Shown here piece by piece: positions 1-8,417 of a DNA stretch of 64,000 bases. Under the pieces are notes generated by a model. It was not told the origin of the DNA, did no database searches, and saw only the letters and a program-made list of their open reading frames with translations. Position numbers and translations under genes: made by a program. Position 1 is the stretch's first letter; each line of letters begins with the position of its first letter. This DNA comes from Sphingomonas phyllosphaerae FA2 (GTDB lineage: Bacteria > Pseudomonadota > Alphaproteobacteria > Sphingomonadales > Sphingomonadaceae), in NCBI RefSeq assembly GCF_000427645.1, contig NZ_KE386571.1, forward strand, positions 744,001 to 808,000, written 5' to 3'.

Positions 1-914
1 AGCGCGAGCTGTCCGACACCGCCGAGCTGATCGAGATGGCCGACGCGGAGGGCGATGCCGAGATGGCCGACGAGGGCGTCGCCGCGCTCAAGGCGCTCGC
101 CGACCGCGCGCAGGCCGACAAGGTCAAGGCGCTGCTGGCCGGCGAGGCGGATGCCAACGACAGCTATATCGAGATCAACGCCGGCGCGGGCGGCACCGAG
201 AGCCAGGACTGGGCCGGGATGCTCCAGCGCATGTACACGCGCTGGGCCGAACGCCGCGGCATGAAGGTCGAACTGATCGACTATCACGCGGGTGAGCAGG
301 CCGGGATCAAGAGCGCGACGCTGCTGGTCAAGGGCGAGAACGCCTATGGCTATGCCAAGGTCGAATCCGGCGTGCACCGGCTGGTGCGGATCAGCCCGTA
401 CGACAGCGCCGCGCGCCGCCATACGAGCTTTTCGAGCGTGTGGGTCTATCCGGTGATCGACGACAATATCGAGGTCGAGATCAACGAGAGCGACCTGCGA
501 ATCGACACCTATCGCGCGTCGGGCGCAGGCGGTCAGCACATCAACACCACCGATTCCGCGGTGCGCATCACGCACTTGCCGACCGGGATCGTCGTGCAGT
601 GCCAGAACCAGCGCTCGCAGCACAAGAACAAGGCCGAGGCGTATAATCAGTTGCGCGCGCGGCTGTACGAGCGTGAGCTGGCCGAACGCGAGGCGGTGGC
701 CAATGCCGAGAACGCGACCAAGACCGACATCGGCTGGGGCCACCAGATCCGCAGCTACGTGCTCCAGCCGTATCAGCTGGTGAAGGACCTGCGCACCGGC
801 GCGACCAGCACCGCACCCGGCGACGTACTGGACGGCGATCTCGACGACTTCATGGCCGCGGCGCTGTCGCAGCGTGTCAGCGGCGAGGCGGTGGTCGTGG
901 AAGACGTCGACTAA
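1..914 (+). CDS. prfB: Peptide chain release factor 2, 3' part
   Basis: RF2 recognises UGA and UAA stop codons and triggers hydrolysis of peptidyl-tRNA on the ribosome. The reading frame is open from the first codon at base 3, so the gene start is outside the window. The visible part carries the catalytic GGQ motif in the context [10 protein letters not shown], followed by the conserved SQHKNK region. The stop-codon recognition tripeptide, SPF in E. coli RF2, reads SPY here ([13 protein letters not shown]). I recall this variant from other alphaproteobacterial RF2 proteins. The programmed frameshift site found in many prfB genes would lie upstream and cannot be checked. The stop codon abuts the GTG start of the next gene, so the two are probably co-transcribed. 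Confidence 0.96.
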   Translation, partial: RELSDTAELIEMADAEGDAEMADEGVAALKALADRAQADKVKALLAGEADANDSYIEINAGAGGTESQDWAGMLQRMYTRWAERRGMKVELIDYHAGEQAGIKSATLLVKGENAYGYAKVESGVHRLVRISPYDSAARRHTSFSSVWVYPVIDDNIEVEINESDLRIDTYRASGAGGQHINTTDSAVRITHLPTGIVVQCQNQRSQHKNKAEAYNQLRARLYERELAEREAVANAENATKTDIGWGHQIRSYVLQPYQLVKDLRTGATSTAPGDVLDGDLDDFMAAALSQRVSGEAVVVEDVD

Positions 915-1643
915 GTGGCGACGCGCGCGCCCGTGCTCGCCCTGACGGCGGTGGCCTTGCTGCTGCTGGCGGCGTGCGACGGGTCCAAGCCGCTGATCGA
1001 GCACAAGACCAAGGAGCCGGGGCCGTTCCCGGCCGCCGATCGCCCGATCGCGAACATCGTCTCGCCGCGCTGGTCGAACGAGGAGACGCGCGACCGGCTC
1101 GGCGAGGCGGGGCGCGTCATGGATCTCGCCGACATCCGCAAGGGGATGACCGTCGCCGACCTCGGCGCGGGCGAGGGCTATTACACGATCCGGCTGGCGG
1201 CGCGTGTGGGCGAGAACGGCCGCGTGCTGGCGGAGGACGTGGTGCCGGCGGTGCACGAGGCGCTGGCCGAGCGCGTCGCGCGCGAGCGGCTCGACAATGT
1301 CAGCGTGCGGCTGGGGCAGCCCGCCGATCCGCGGCTGCCCGACAACAGCTTCGACCGGATCTTCATGGTGCATATGTATCATGAGATCGAGCAGCCGTAT
1401 GAATTCCTGTGGCGGATGCGGCCGTCACTGCGCCGCGACGGGCTGGTGGTGGTGGTCGATGCCGACCGCCCGACCGAGCAGCACGGGACGCCGCCACGGC
1501 TGCTGCGCTGCGAGTTCGCGGCGGTGGGGTACGCGCAGGTCGGGTTTCAGGAGTTGCGGTCGGCGGGCGGATATCTGGTGACCTTCCGCGCGGCGGGGCG
1601 GCGCCCCGATCCGGCGGAGATCGTTGCTTGCCGGATGAAGTGA
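915..1643 (+). CDS. Lipoprotein with class I SAM-dependent methyltransferase domain
   Basis: The 242-residue product has a hydrophobic N-terminus ending in a lipobox (LAAC, Cys21), so it is probably a lipoprotein carried across the inner membrane. A Rossmann methyltransferase domain follows, with motif I VADLGAGEGYYT around residues 78-89 and a later acidic strand (VVVVDADRP). The substrate is unknown. An exported SAM-dependent enzyme is odd, because SAM is cytoplasmic, but this lipobox-plus-methyltransferase layout recurs in sphingomonads. The GTG start directly follows the prfB stop with no gap, which implies translational coupling. An inverted repeat lies just downstream. Confidence 0.85.
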   Translation: MATRAPVLALTAVALLLLAACDGSKPLIEHKTKEPGPFPAADRPIANIVSPRWSNEETRDRLGEAGRVMDLADIRKGMTVADLGAGEGYYTIRLAARVGENGRVLAEDVVPAVHEALAERVARERLDNVSVRLGQPADPRLPDNSFDRIFMVHMYHEIEQPYEFLWRMRPSLRRDGLVVVVDADRPTEQHGTPPRLLRCEFAAVGYAQVGFQELRSAGGYLVTFRAAGRRPDPAEIVACRMK

Positions 1644-1673
1644 GCGGCTGACAATTCATCATCTGCAGGTTTC

Positions 1674-1766
1674 GTCATTCCCGCGCAGGCGGGAATCCAG
1701 AACCTCGGACGTTGCGCTTCTATCGCCAAACCTGCGCGTCTGGATTCCCGCCTTCGCGGGAATGAC
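1674..1766. repeat. Intergenic inverted repeat, family A copy 1
   Basis: A 93-bp imperfect palindrome. Its ends read GTCATTCCCGCGCAGGCGGG and the reverse complement of nearly the same sequence (TTCGCGGGAATGAC). The inner arms also pair (GGAATCCAGA with TCTGGATTCC). Related copies are at 56728-56819 and 61483-61573, and a diverged one at 19936-20051. It lies between a methyltransferase gene and thyA. It has no coding potential and may act as a transcript-end structure. Confidence 0.85.
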
Positions 1767-1840
1767 GGTCAGGGGTTGGCCACGCCTCCCGACCGCGCGG
1801 ACAGTGGCGCGACCTGCCGCGCCGCGCTACCACCCAGACC

Positions 1841-2635
1841 GTGCAGCAATATCTCGACCTCATGCGCCGCGTGCTCGATTCGGGCGTGCGGCAGGACGAC
1901 CGGACCGGCACCGGCACGCTCAGCGTCTTTGGGCACCAGATGCGCTTCGATCTGGCGCAGGGCTTCCCGGTCCTCACCACCAAGAAGCTCCATCTGCGCT
2001 CGATCATCATCGAGCTGCTGTGGTTCCTGCGCGGCGACACCAACGTCGGCTGGTTGCAGGAGCGCAAGGTCAGCATCTGGGACGAGTGGGCCGACGCGAA
2101 CGGCGATCTCGGCCCGGTCTATGGCAAGCAATGGCGCGACTGGGCGGCGGCGGACGGGCGGCATATCGACCAGATCGCCGCGCTGATCGGAGAAATCCGC
2201 ACTAAGCCCGCATCGCGGCGGCAGATCGTCACCGCGTGGAACCCCGGTGAGCTGCACGCGATGGCACTCAGCCCGTGTCACTGCCTGTTCCAGACGCATG
2301 TCGCCAACGGGCGGTTGTCGCTGCAATTGTATCAGCGCTCGGCCGACATCTTCCTCGGCGTGCCGTTCAACATCGCCAGCTATGCATTGTTGACGCACAT
2401 GCTGGCGCAGCAATGCGATCTGGACGTCGGCGAGTTCATCTGGACCGGCGGCGATTGCCACCTCTATCTCAACCATCTGGAACAGGCCGAGATGCAGCTC
2501 GCGCGCACCCCGACCACGCTGCCGACTCTGACAATCGCTCGCCGTCCGGCGTCGATCGATGCGTATGAGCCGGAGGATTTCGTGCTGACCGGCTATGAGG
2601 CCCAGCCGCATATCAAGGCGGCGGTGTCGGTCTGA
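1841..2635 (+). CDS. thyA: Thymidylate synthase
   Basis: ThyA makes dTMP from dUMP using methylenetetrahydrofolate. The 264-residue length equals that of the E. coli enzyme. The catalytic cysteine is in SPCHC at residue 146, the same number as in E. coli. The dUMP-binding segments [19 protein letters not shown] and DCHLYLNH are intact, as is the N-terminal RTGTGT loop. The start is a GTG that gives [12 protein letters not shown], the expected N-terminus. A dihydrofolate reductase gene, a frequent neighbour, is not next to it here. Confidence 0.97.
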   Translation: MQQYLDLMRRVLDSGVRQDDRTGTGTLSVFGHQMRFDLAQGFPVLTTKKLHLRSIIIELLWFLRGDTNVGWLQERKVSIWDEWADANGDLGPVYGKQWRDWAAADGRHIDQIAALIGEIRTKPASRRQIVTAWNPGELHAMALSPCHCLFQTHVANGRLSLQLYQRSADIFLGVPFNIASYALLTHMLAQQCDLDVGEFIWTGGDCHLYLNHLEQAEMQLARTPTTLPTLTIARRPASIDAYEPEDFVLTGYEAQPHIKAAVSV

Positions 2636-2710
2636 CCGTCGCGCGCACGCGGCGGTGCGTCGCGGGCGTTTTGCGTTGCAACAATCGCTAGCCTAGCTTG
2701 TTTCGCAGCC

Positions 2711-4201
2711 ATGACGATTATCAGCCGACGCGATGCGATGCTGGCGACGGGCGCTGCGGCGCTCTGGCCGGCGCTGGCCCGGGCGCAAACGCGCGGGGGT
2801 AGCTCGACGCCCTTTTCATGGGCGATGCTTCAGCAACGTGCGGAGGCGCTGGCCAGGCAACCGTATCGCGCGGTTCCGCCGGTCGCGGCGGCCGCTGCAC
2901 TGGATTATGACGCGGTCGGCGGGATCCGTTACCGCGCCGACAAGACGCTGGCGGGCGGTATCCGCCCGTTCCCGCTCGGCAAATACGCGCCGGTGCCAGT
3001 CACGCTAAACACCGTCGCGAATGGTCGCGCGACCCGAGTCGACTATGCGCCGTCGCTGTTCGAGACCAAGCCGGGCGTCACGCCCGCGCCGGGCTTCGCG
3101 GGGTTCCGCGTCATGGAGCAGGGCAAGGACAGCGACTGGCTCGCCTATATGGGCGCATCCTATTTCCGCTCGGCGGGGGCGCTCGACCAATATGGCCTGT
3201 CGGCGCGCGGGGTCGCGATCGATACCGGGCTGGAGAAGGAAGAATTTCCGGTCTTCACCGAATTCTGGATCGAGGCGGTCGGCGACGGTGGGTACACGAT
3301 CTATGCGCTGCTCGACGGAGAGAGCCTGACCGGGGCCTATCGCTTCGTCTCGCGTCACCCGAAGGCGGTGGTGCAGGACGTGTCGTCGGTGCTGTTCCTG
3401 CGCAAGCCGGTCGCACGGCTGGGCATCGCGCCCGCGACCAGCATGTTCTGGTACGACGACCGCAGCCACAAGACCGCGGGCGACTGGCGGCCCGAGATCC
3501 ATGATTCGGATGGTCTGGCGATGCGCACGGCTGGTGGCGAGCGCGTGTGGCGGCCGCTGCGCAACCCGGCGCAGCCGACCACCGACAGCTTCGCGGCGGA
3601 CGATATACGCGGGTTCGGATTGCTGCAGCGTGACCGCAATTTCGATCATTATCAGGATGATGGCGCGTTCTACGATCGCCGCCCGAACTTGTGGATCGAG
3701 CCGCGTGGGCAGTGGGGCAGCGGGCGCGTCATCCTCTACGCTTTCCCGACTGCGGGCGAGACGACCGACAATGTCGTGTGCTTCTGGACGCCGGGTGCGC
3801 CGGTGCGCGCGGGGCAGCGGCTCGCCTATGACTATCGGCTGACGTGGGGTGGCGACGATCCGACGGTCGACCGTGTCGCGCATGTCGTCGACAGCTGGAC
3901 CGGCAGCGCAGGGCGACCCGGCGTCGAGCCGATCGCGGGCGCGGTGAAGCTGGTCGCCGATTTCGTCGGCGATGGGCTCGCCGGACTGACGCGGCAGAGC
4001 GGGGTCAGCGCCGAGATCGGCGTTGCGCGCGGCAAGCTGCTGGAGAGTGCGGCCTACCCGGTGGTTGGCCAGCGCAACCGCTGGCGCGTCACCGCCGACA
4101 TCGCGCCGGAGGCGAACGGGCCCGCCGACGTGCGGCTGTTCCTGAAGCGCGGCGATGCGGCGCTCAGCGAGACGCTGCTGGTGCCGCTCTACCGACCATG
4201 A
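2711..4201 (+). CDS. opgD: Periplasmic glucan biosynthesis protein, OpgD/OpgG family
   Basis: The 496-residue protein belongs to the MdoG/OpgG family, which shapes the branched periplasmic glucan chains made by OpgH. Conserved stretches such as GASYFR, YGLSARG and EFPVFTEFWIE match E. coli OpgG closely. The N-terminus has a twin-arginine signal (SRRDAM at residues 5-10, then a hydrophobic stretch to ARAQ), so export is probably by Tat. This is typical of OpgD rather than Sec-exported OpgG, so the symbol is a choice between the two. Its stop overlaps the start of opgH as ATGA, which indicates an operon. Confidence 0.93.
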   Translation: MTIISRRDAMLATGAAALWPALARAQTRGGSSTPFSWAMLQQRAEALARQPYRAVPPVAAAAALDYDAVGGIRYRADKTLAGGIRPFPLGKYAPVPVTLNTVANGRATRVDYAPSLFETKPGVTPAPGFAGFRVMEQGKDSDWLAYMGASYFRSAGALDQYGLSARGVAIDTGLEKEEFPVFTEFWIEAVGDGGYTIYALLDGESLTGAYRFVSRHPKAVVQDVSSVLFLRKPVARLGIAPATSMFWYDDRSHKTAGDWRPEIHDSDGLAMRTAGGERVWRPLRNPAQPTTDSFAADDIRGFGLLQRDRNFDHYQDDGAFYDRRPNLWIEPRGQWGSGRVILYAFPTAGETTDNVVCFWTPGAPVRAGQRLAYDYRLTWGGDDPTVDRVAHVVDSWTGSAGRPGVEPIAGAVKLVADFVGDGLAGLTRQSGVSAEIGVARGKLLESAAYPVVGQRNRWRVTADIAPEANGPADVRLFLKRGDAALSETLLVPLYRP

Positions 4202-6000
4202 GCCATCCGCATCCCCGCTTGCCCGCGCCCGCGCCGCTCGAGATGCCGGAGCAGCGGTTCGACGGACCGCCGCCGCCCGCGCGCGCACCCGACCCGTTCG
4301 ATGGTGCGATCGGATCGGGCGCCGACATCTTCGCGCGGCGCGCCTTGCTGGTGCTGCTGACGTTGGTGCTGGCGCTCGCGGCATCGACGACGCTCAAGGA
4401 GTCGGTGCTGACCGACGGGCTGACGATCAGCGACATGCTGTTGCTGACGGTGTTCTTTCCGCTGTTCGCGCTGCTCGCCTTCGGGTTCATCAACACCGTC
4501 GTCGGCTATATCGTGCTGGCGACCGGGCTGCACCCCGGCTTCACGCCGATGCCGCGCTGGTCCGAGCCGCTGAAGGGCCGCACGGCGATCCTGATGCCGG
4601 TGCACAATGAGGATATCGGCGAAGTGTGCGGGCGGCTGGCGCAAATGGCCGAGGCGCTGGCGCATACCGGCACCTGCAGCGCGTTCGACTTCTTCATCCT
4701 GAGCGACTCTGCCGCGGAGAACGAGGCCGCGGAGGTTGCGGCGTGGCAGGCGCTGGCCGAGCGATCTGACTGCGCGATCTTCTATCGCCGCCGTGTCGAG
4801 AATGTCGGGCGCAAGCCGGGCAATATCGCGGACTGGCTCCGCGCGCATGGCGCGGCTTACGATTACATGCTGATGCTCGACGCCGACAGCCTGATGGGTG
4901 GGGAGACGATCGTCGGCATGACGCAGATCATGGACCGGCGACCCGGCGTTGCGCTGCTCCAGACGGTGCCGCAGGTGATCGGCGCCTCTACGCTGTTCCA
5001 GCGCTGGATGCAGTTTTCCAGCCGCATCTACGGCCCCGCAGCAACCGCCGGGCTGGTGTGGTGGTCGGGCGCGGAGGCGACGTTCTGGGGGCATAATGCG
5101 CTGATCCGCGTGCGAGCGTTTGCCGACAGTTGCGGGCTGCCGGTATTGCCGGGCGCGCCGCCGTTCGGGGGCACGATCATGAGCCACGACGTCGTGGAGG
5201 CGGCGCTGCTGCGGCGGCGCGGCTGGCGTGTCCACATGGTGATGACCGAGGAGACGTTCGAGGAATATCCCCCGACGCTGATCGACGCCGGGGTGCGCGA
5301 CCGACGCTGGGCGCAGGGCAATCTCCAGCACATGGCGCTGCTGGGGGCGTCGGGATTCCACTGGATCAACCGCCTGCAACTGCTGCTGGGTGCGGCAGGG
5401 TATCTCGCCTCGCCCTTGTGGCTGTTGCTGATCGCGGTCAGCGTGGTGCAGGCGGTGCGCGGAGAGCCGGGGCTGATGTCCGGCGATCCGTCGGGAATAG
5501 TGCTGGAGTTGACGCTCGCGTTGCTCTTCGGGCCTAAGCTGCTGGGCATCCTCCACGCGCTGACCGATGCGCATCGGCGGCAGGCGCTGGGCGGGGTGGG
5601 GTGCATCCTGCGCTCTGTGCTGGTCGACGTGCCGCTGTCGACGCTCGCCGCGCCGGGGATCGCGTTGACGCAAACGATCGACCTGATCGGCATCGCCACG
5701 CAGCGCAAGGCGGAATGGCACGCGCAGAACCGCCGCGTCGACGGGTTGCCGATGTCCGCGATCCTGCCGCGCTATCGCTGGCATATGGGAGTGGGAGTGG
5801 TGCTGCTGGCGCTGTCGCCGCTGATGCCGTCGGCGGCGCTGTGGCTGTCGCCGGTCACCGCCGGATTGCTGTTGTCGCCGCTGATCGTGCAATGGACCGC
5901 CAGCGAACGCTGGGGCGCGCGGGCAGCGCGGGCCGGGGTGTTCGTGACCGACGCCGGGCGGGAAGCGCCGCCGCCGGTGCCGGCGGTCGCGGCAGGATAA
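4198..6000 (+). CDS. opgH: Glucan biosynthesis glucosyltransferase H
   Basis: OpgH is the inner-membrane glycosyltransferase that polymerises UDP-glucose into the backbone of osmoregulated periplasmic glucans. The start chosen is the ATG overlapping the opgD/G stop (ATGA), giving 600 residues beginning MSHPHPRLPAPAP. The frame is open further upstream, but that part overlaps the previous gene. Visible family features are two N-terminal membrane helices, the GT2 motifs ILMPVHNED and MLMLDADSLM, and the product-site motif RRWAQGN. A cluster of C-terminal membrane helices follows. It is shorter than E. coli OpgH (847 residues), mostly at the termini. Confidence 0.95.
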   Translation: MSHPHPRLPAPAPLEMPEQRFDGPPPPARAPDPFDGAIGSGADIFARRALLVLLTLVLALAASTTLKESVLTDGLTISDMLLLTVFFPLFALLAFGFINTVVGYIVLATGLHPGFTPMPRWSEPLKGRTAILMPVHNEDIGEVCGRLAQMAEALAHTGTCSAFDFFILSDSAAENEAAEVAAWQALAERSDCAIFYRRRVENVGRKPGNIADWLRAHGAAYDYMLMLDADSLMGGETIVGMTQIMDRRPGVALLQTVPQVIGASTLFQRWMQFSSRIYGPAATAGLVWWSGAEATFWGHNALIRVRAFADSCGLPVLPGAPPFGGTIMSHDVVEAALLRRRGWRVHMVMTEETFEEYPPTLIDAGVRDRRWAQGNLQHMALLGASGFHWINRLQLLLGAAGYLASPLWLLLIAVSVVQAVRGEPGLMSGDPSGIVLELTLALLFGPKLLGILHALTDAHRRQALGGVGCILRSVLVDVPLSTLAAPGIALTQTIDLIGIATQRKAEWHAQNRRVDGLPMSAILPRYRWHMGVGVVLLALSPLMPSAALWLSPVTAGLLLSPLIVQWTASERWGARAARAGVFVTDAGREAPPPVPAVAAG

Positions 6001-6104
6001 ACCAGCCGTTTTGATCGCCGCCCCGGATTTCCTCCGGCCTCGCGCTTCTTCGTCAGCCTCGCAACAAGGGTGGCCTCCGATCAGGTCGGCGAGGATGGCA
6101 TACG

Positions 6105-6143
6105 AAAAAAGGGGGGAGCGACGCCGGCGTCGCTCCCCCCTTT
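6105..6143 (-). terminator. Rho-independent terminator for the small exported protein gene
   Basis: Bases 6111-6125 and 6126-6140 are perfect reverse complements (GGGGGGAGCGACGCC), forming a stem of about 13 bp with a small loop. On the minus strand it is followed by six T residues (the A-run at 6105-6110). It starts 21 bases beyond the stop codon of the minus-strand gene. On the plus strand only three T residues follow, so it may also work weakly for opgH. Confidence 0.88.
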
Positions 6144-6161
6144 CCGTCGCCTCAGAGCAGC

Positions 6162-6401
6162 TTAGTTGCTGTCCGAATCGTCACCATCGTCGGCGATGAT
6201 GATGATGCCGGCGATCACCGCCGCTGCCGCAACCGCTGCAACGATCAGACCGCCACCGGCCAGCTCGTTCTTCTTCACGGTCGGAGCCGACGCGCGCGCC
6301 GCCTTGGCAACCGACAGGCTGGCAGCCGAGTTGACCGGAGCCGCAACCGCCGGAACGGTGGCGAGCGAAGCGACCGCAGCCGCCATCAGAAACTTCTTCA
6401 T
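6162..6401 (-). CDS. Small exported protein with one C-terminal membrane segment
   Basis: The 79-residue product starts MKKFLMAAAVASLATVPAVAA, a clear Sec signal peptide. A short linker, a hydrophobic stretch (LIVAAVAAAAVIAGIIIIA) and a very acidic tail (DDGDDSDSN) follow. The frame is open for 17 more codons upstream, but this ATG has a good ribosome site (GGGAG, 7 bases away) and a proper signal peptide. Small proteins of this build are common in sphingomonads. I do not know their function. A strong terminator follows, so it is a stand-alone and probably well expressed transcript. Confidence 0.8.
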   Translation of the reverse strand: MKKFLMAAAVASLATVPAVAAPVNSAASLSVAKAARASAPTVKKNELAGGGLIVAAVAAAAVIAGIIIIADDGDDSDSN

Positions 6402-6510
6402 TTTACCATCTCCCTCGAGGCGTTCGGCTATTCTCATGCCGCACCGCATCATGCAACGGCAGTAATATTACAATGCGACGAAAAGTCGCCGATTTGAGTT
6501 CAAAGAGAGG

Positions 6511-8100
6511 TCAAGCCGCGAACTGGTTCATCGTATTGTGCGCGCCACCGGCCTTGAGCGCTGCGTCACCAGCGAAATACTCCTTATGATCGTCGCCGAT
6601 ATCGCTGCCCGACATATTCTGGTGGCGCACGCACGCAATTCCCTCCCTAATTTCGCGGCGTTGCACGTTCCTGACATAGCCAAGCATCCCCGCCGCGCCG
6701 AAATAGTCGCGCGCCAGCAGGTCGGTGCCGAGCGCGGCGGTGTGGTAGGTCGGCAAGGTGATGAGATGGTGGAAGATTCCTGCGCGCTCCGCGGCATCGC
6801 GCTGGAAGGTGCGAATATGGTCGTCGGCCTCCACCGCCAGTGCGGTGTCGTCGTAACAAGCGTCCATCAGTCGTGCGCGCTGGTAATTGGCGACATCCCG
6901 TCCCTCCGCGTGCCACCGATCGTAGACTTGCTGACGGAAGTTGAGCGTCCAGTTGAAGCTCGGCGAGTTGTTGTAGATTAGTTTGGCGTCGGGCACTTCT
7001 GCACGGATGCGGTCGACCATGCCGGCGATCTGCGCGATGTCGGGGCGTTCGGTCTCAATCCACAATAAATCCGCGCCGTGACGCAATGCGGTGACGCAAT
7101 CGAGCACGCACCGATCCTCCCCGGTGCCGCTGCGGAACTGGAAAAGGTTCGACGGGAGCCGCCGCGGGCGCAACAATCGCCCGTCGCGTTCGATCAAAAC
7201 GTCGCCCGGTGCCGGTGCATCGACCGGTTCGGCGTCGAGAAACGAATTATACTGGTCGCCGAGGTCGCCCGGGGTTCGCGAATAGGCGATCTGTTTGGTC
7301 AGCCCCGCACCCAGCGAATCCGTCCGTGCGACGATGATCCCGTCCTCGACGCCCAGTTCGAGGAAGGCGTACCGGCAGGCGCGGATCTTGGCGAGGAAGT
7401 CCTCGTGCGGCACGGTTACCTTGCCGTCCTGATGACCGCATTGCTTCTCGTCGGAGACCTGGTTCTCGATCTGGAGCGCGCAGGCGCCGGCCTCGATCAT
7501 CTTGCGCGCGAGCAGATAGGTCGCCTCGGCATTGCCGAAGCCGGCATCGATATCGGCGATGATCGGGACGACATGGCTTTCGTACTGATCGACCGCGTGG
7601 ATCAACCGCTGCGCCTCCACCTCGTTACCCGCCGCGCGCGCCGCGTCGATGTCGCGGAACATCAGGCTCAACTCGCGTGCGTCGGCTTGTTTGAGGAAGG
7701 TGTAGAGTTCCTCGATCAATGCCGGCACCGCGGTCTTTTCGTGCATCGACTGGTCGGGGAGCGGGCCGAAGTCGCTGCGCAACGCGGCGACCATCCAGCC
7801 CGAAAGGTACAGATAGCGCCCCTTGGTGGTGCCGAAATGCTTGCGAATGCTGATGATCTTCTGCTGCGCGATGAAGCCGTGCCAGCAGCCGAGCGACTGA
7901 GTATAGGCGCTGGGATCCGCATCATAGGCGGCCATGTCGCGCCGCATCACCGCCGCGGTATGGCGCGCGATGTCGAGGCCGGTGCGGAAGCGGTTCTGCA
8001 AGCGCATCCGCGCCACCGCCTCGGGCTGGATGCCGTGCCAGCCGAGGCCGGCGTGTGCAATCGTGCGGCCGGAGGCGGCAACTGTGTCCTGATAGGTCAT
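6511..8100 (-). CDS. aceA: Isocitrate lyase
   Basis: Isocitrate lyase splits isocitrate into glyoxylate and succinate in the glyoxylate shunt, which is needed for growth on acetate and fatty acids. At 529 residues it belongs to the longer bacterial subgroup (about 530 residues, as in Pseudomonas aeruginosa). The catalytic motif is KQCGHQDGK with Cys221, and metal-site residues are around DIDAGFGNAEATY. It is preceded by a 52-codon ORF that ends 10 bases before its ATG, with GAGG as ribosome site, so the two form an operon. The divergent regulator at 8418 probably controls it. Malate synthase is not in the window. Confidence 0.96.
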   Translation of the reverse strand: MTYQDTVAASGRTIAHAGLGWHGIQPEAVARMRLQNRFRTGLDIARHTAAVMRRDMAAYDADPSAYTQSLGCWHGFIAQQKIISIRKHFGTTKGRYLYLSGWMVAALRSDFGPLPDQSMHEKTAVPALIEELYTFLKQADARELSLMFRDIDAARAAGNEVEAQRLIHAVDQYESHVVPIIADIDAGFGNAEATYLLARKMIEAGACALQIENQVSDEKQCGHQDGKVTVPHEDFLAKIRACRYAFLELGVEDGIIVARTDSLGAGLTKQIAYSRTPGDLGDQYNSFLDAEPVDAPAPGDVLIERDGRLLRPRRLPSNLFQFRSGTGEDRCVLDCVTALRHGADLLWIETERPDIAQIAGMVDRIRAEVPDAKLIYNNSPSFNWTLNFRQQVYDRWHAEGRDVANYQRARLMDACYDDTALAVEADDHIRTFQRDAAERAGIFHHLITLPTYHTAALGTDLLARDYFGAAGMLGYVRNVQRREIREGIACVRHQNMSGSDIGDDHKEYFAGDAALKAGGAHNTMNQFAA

Positions 8101-8110
8101 GGCGGTCCTC

Positions 8111-8269
8111 TCAGCCGAGCCGCCCGAGGCGGTGGTACAGGTTGGAGAATTTCGACGAGCGCGGATCGTCGGCGATCTGCCGGACGTAATGCGCGACCGC
8201 TTCCTTCATCAGCCCGAAGTCCTCGGTCGAGAAGACCGCGCGGCTGCGCTGCGGTTCGGTGTGCGGCAT
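8111..8269 (-). CDS. Small protein upstream of aceA
   Basis: This 52-residue ORF starts with ATG at 8269 behind GGAG (8 bases away) and ends 10 bases before aceA. It reads MPHTEPQRSRAVFSTEDFGL, then an amphipathic segment, and ends NLYHRLGRLG. I do not recognise a family. Base composition at third positions is GC-rich like neighbouring genes. The tight spacing to aceA and its place just inside the regulator-aceA divergent region suggest a part in regulating or assisting acetate metabolism, but this is inference. Confidence 0.7.
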   Translation of the reverse strand: MPHTEPQRSRAVFSTEDFGLMKEAVAHYVRQIADDPRSSKFSNLYHRLGRLG

Positions 8270-8332
8270 GATGATCGCTCCGTCGAGATGGATGATGAAA
8301 GCATCGTAGGACTATCGGTGCGCGCGTCGTCA

Positions 8333-8407
8333 GCAATTCACATGCAATTCGTGTCGCTTCGTCCGGTATCTGCCGCTAAGTGCCGTCATGTTGTAAAGGA
8401 ATTTACA
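8333..8407. promoter_or_regulatory. Divergent control region between aceA operon and ScfR-like regulator
   Basis: An inverted repeat TGTAAA-GGAA-TTTACA occupies 8392-8407, ten bases before the GTG start of the regulator. A direct repeat GCAATTC occurs at 8333 and 8344 (11-bp spacing), nearer the aceA side. RamB/ScfR-type proteins are known to bind short AT-rich sites in such regions, so these are candidate operators. No experimental link can be seen in sequence. Confidence 0.4.
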
Positions 8408-8417
8408 GGAGAGCGGG

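Noticed and set aside
1674..1766. Intergenic palindromes as CRISPR repeats
   Set aside because: Copies are tens of kilobases apart, are palindromic over their full length, and have no spacers or cas genes.
4189..5892. A minus-strand open frame of over 560 codons
   Set aside because: It is antisense to opgH and very rich in Gln/Arg/His, as expected for a shadow frame.
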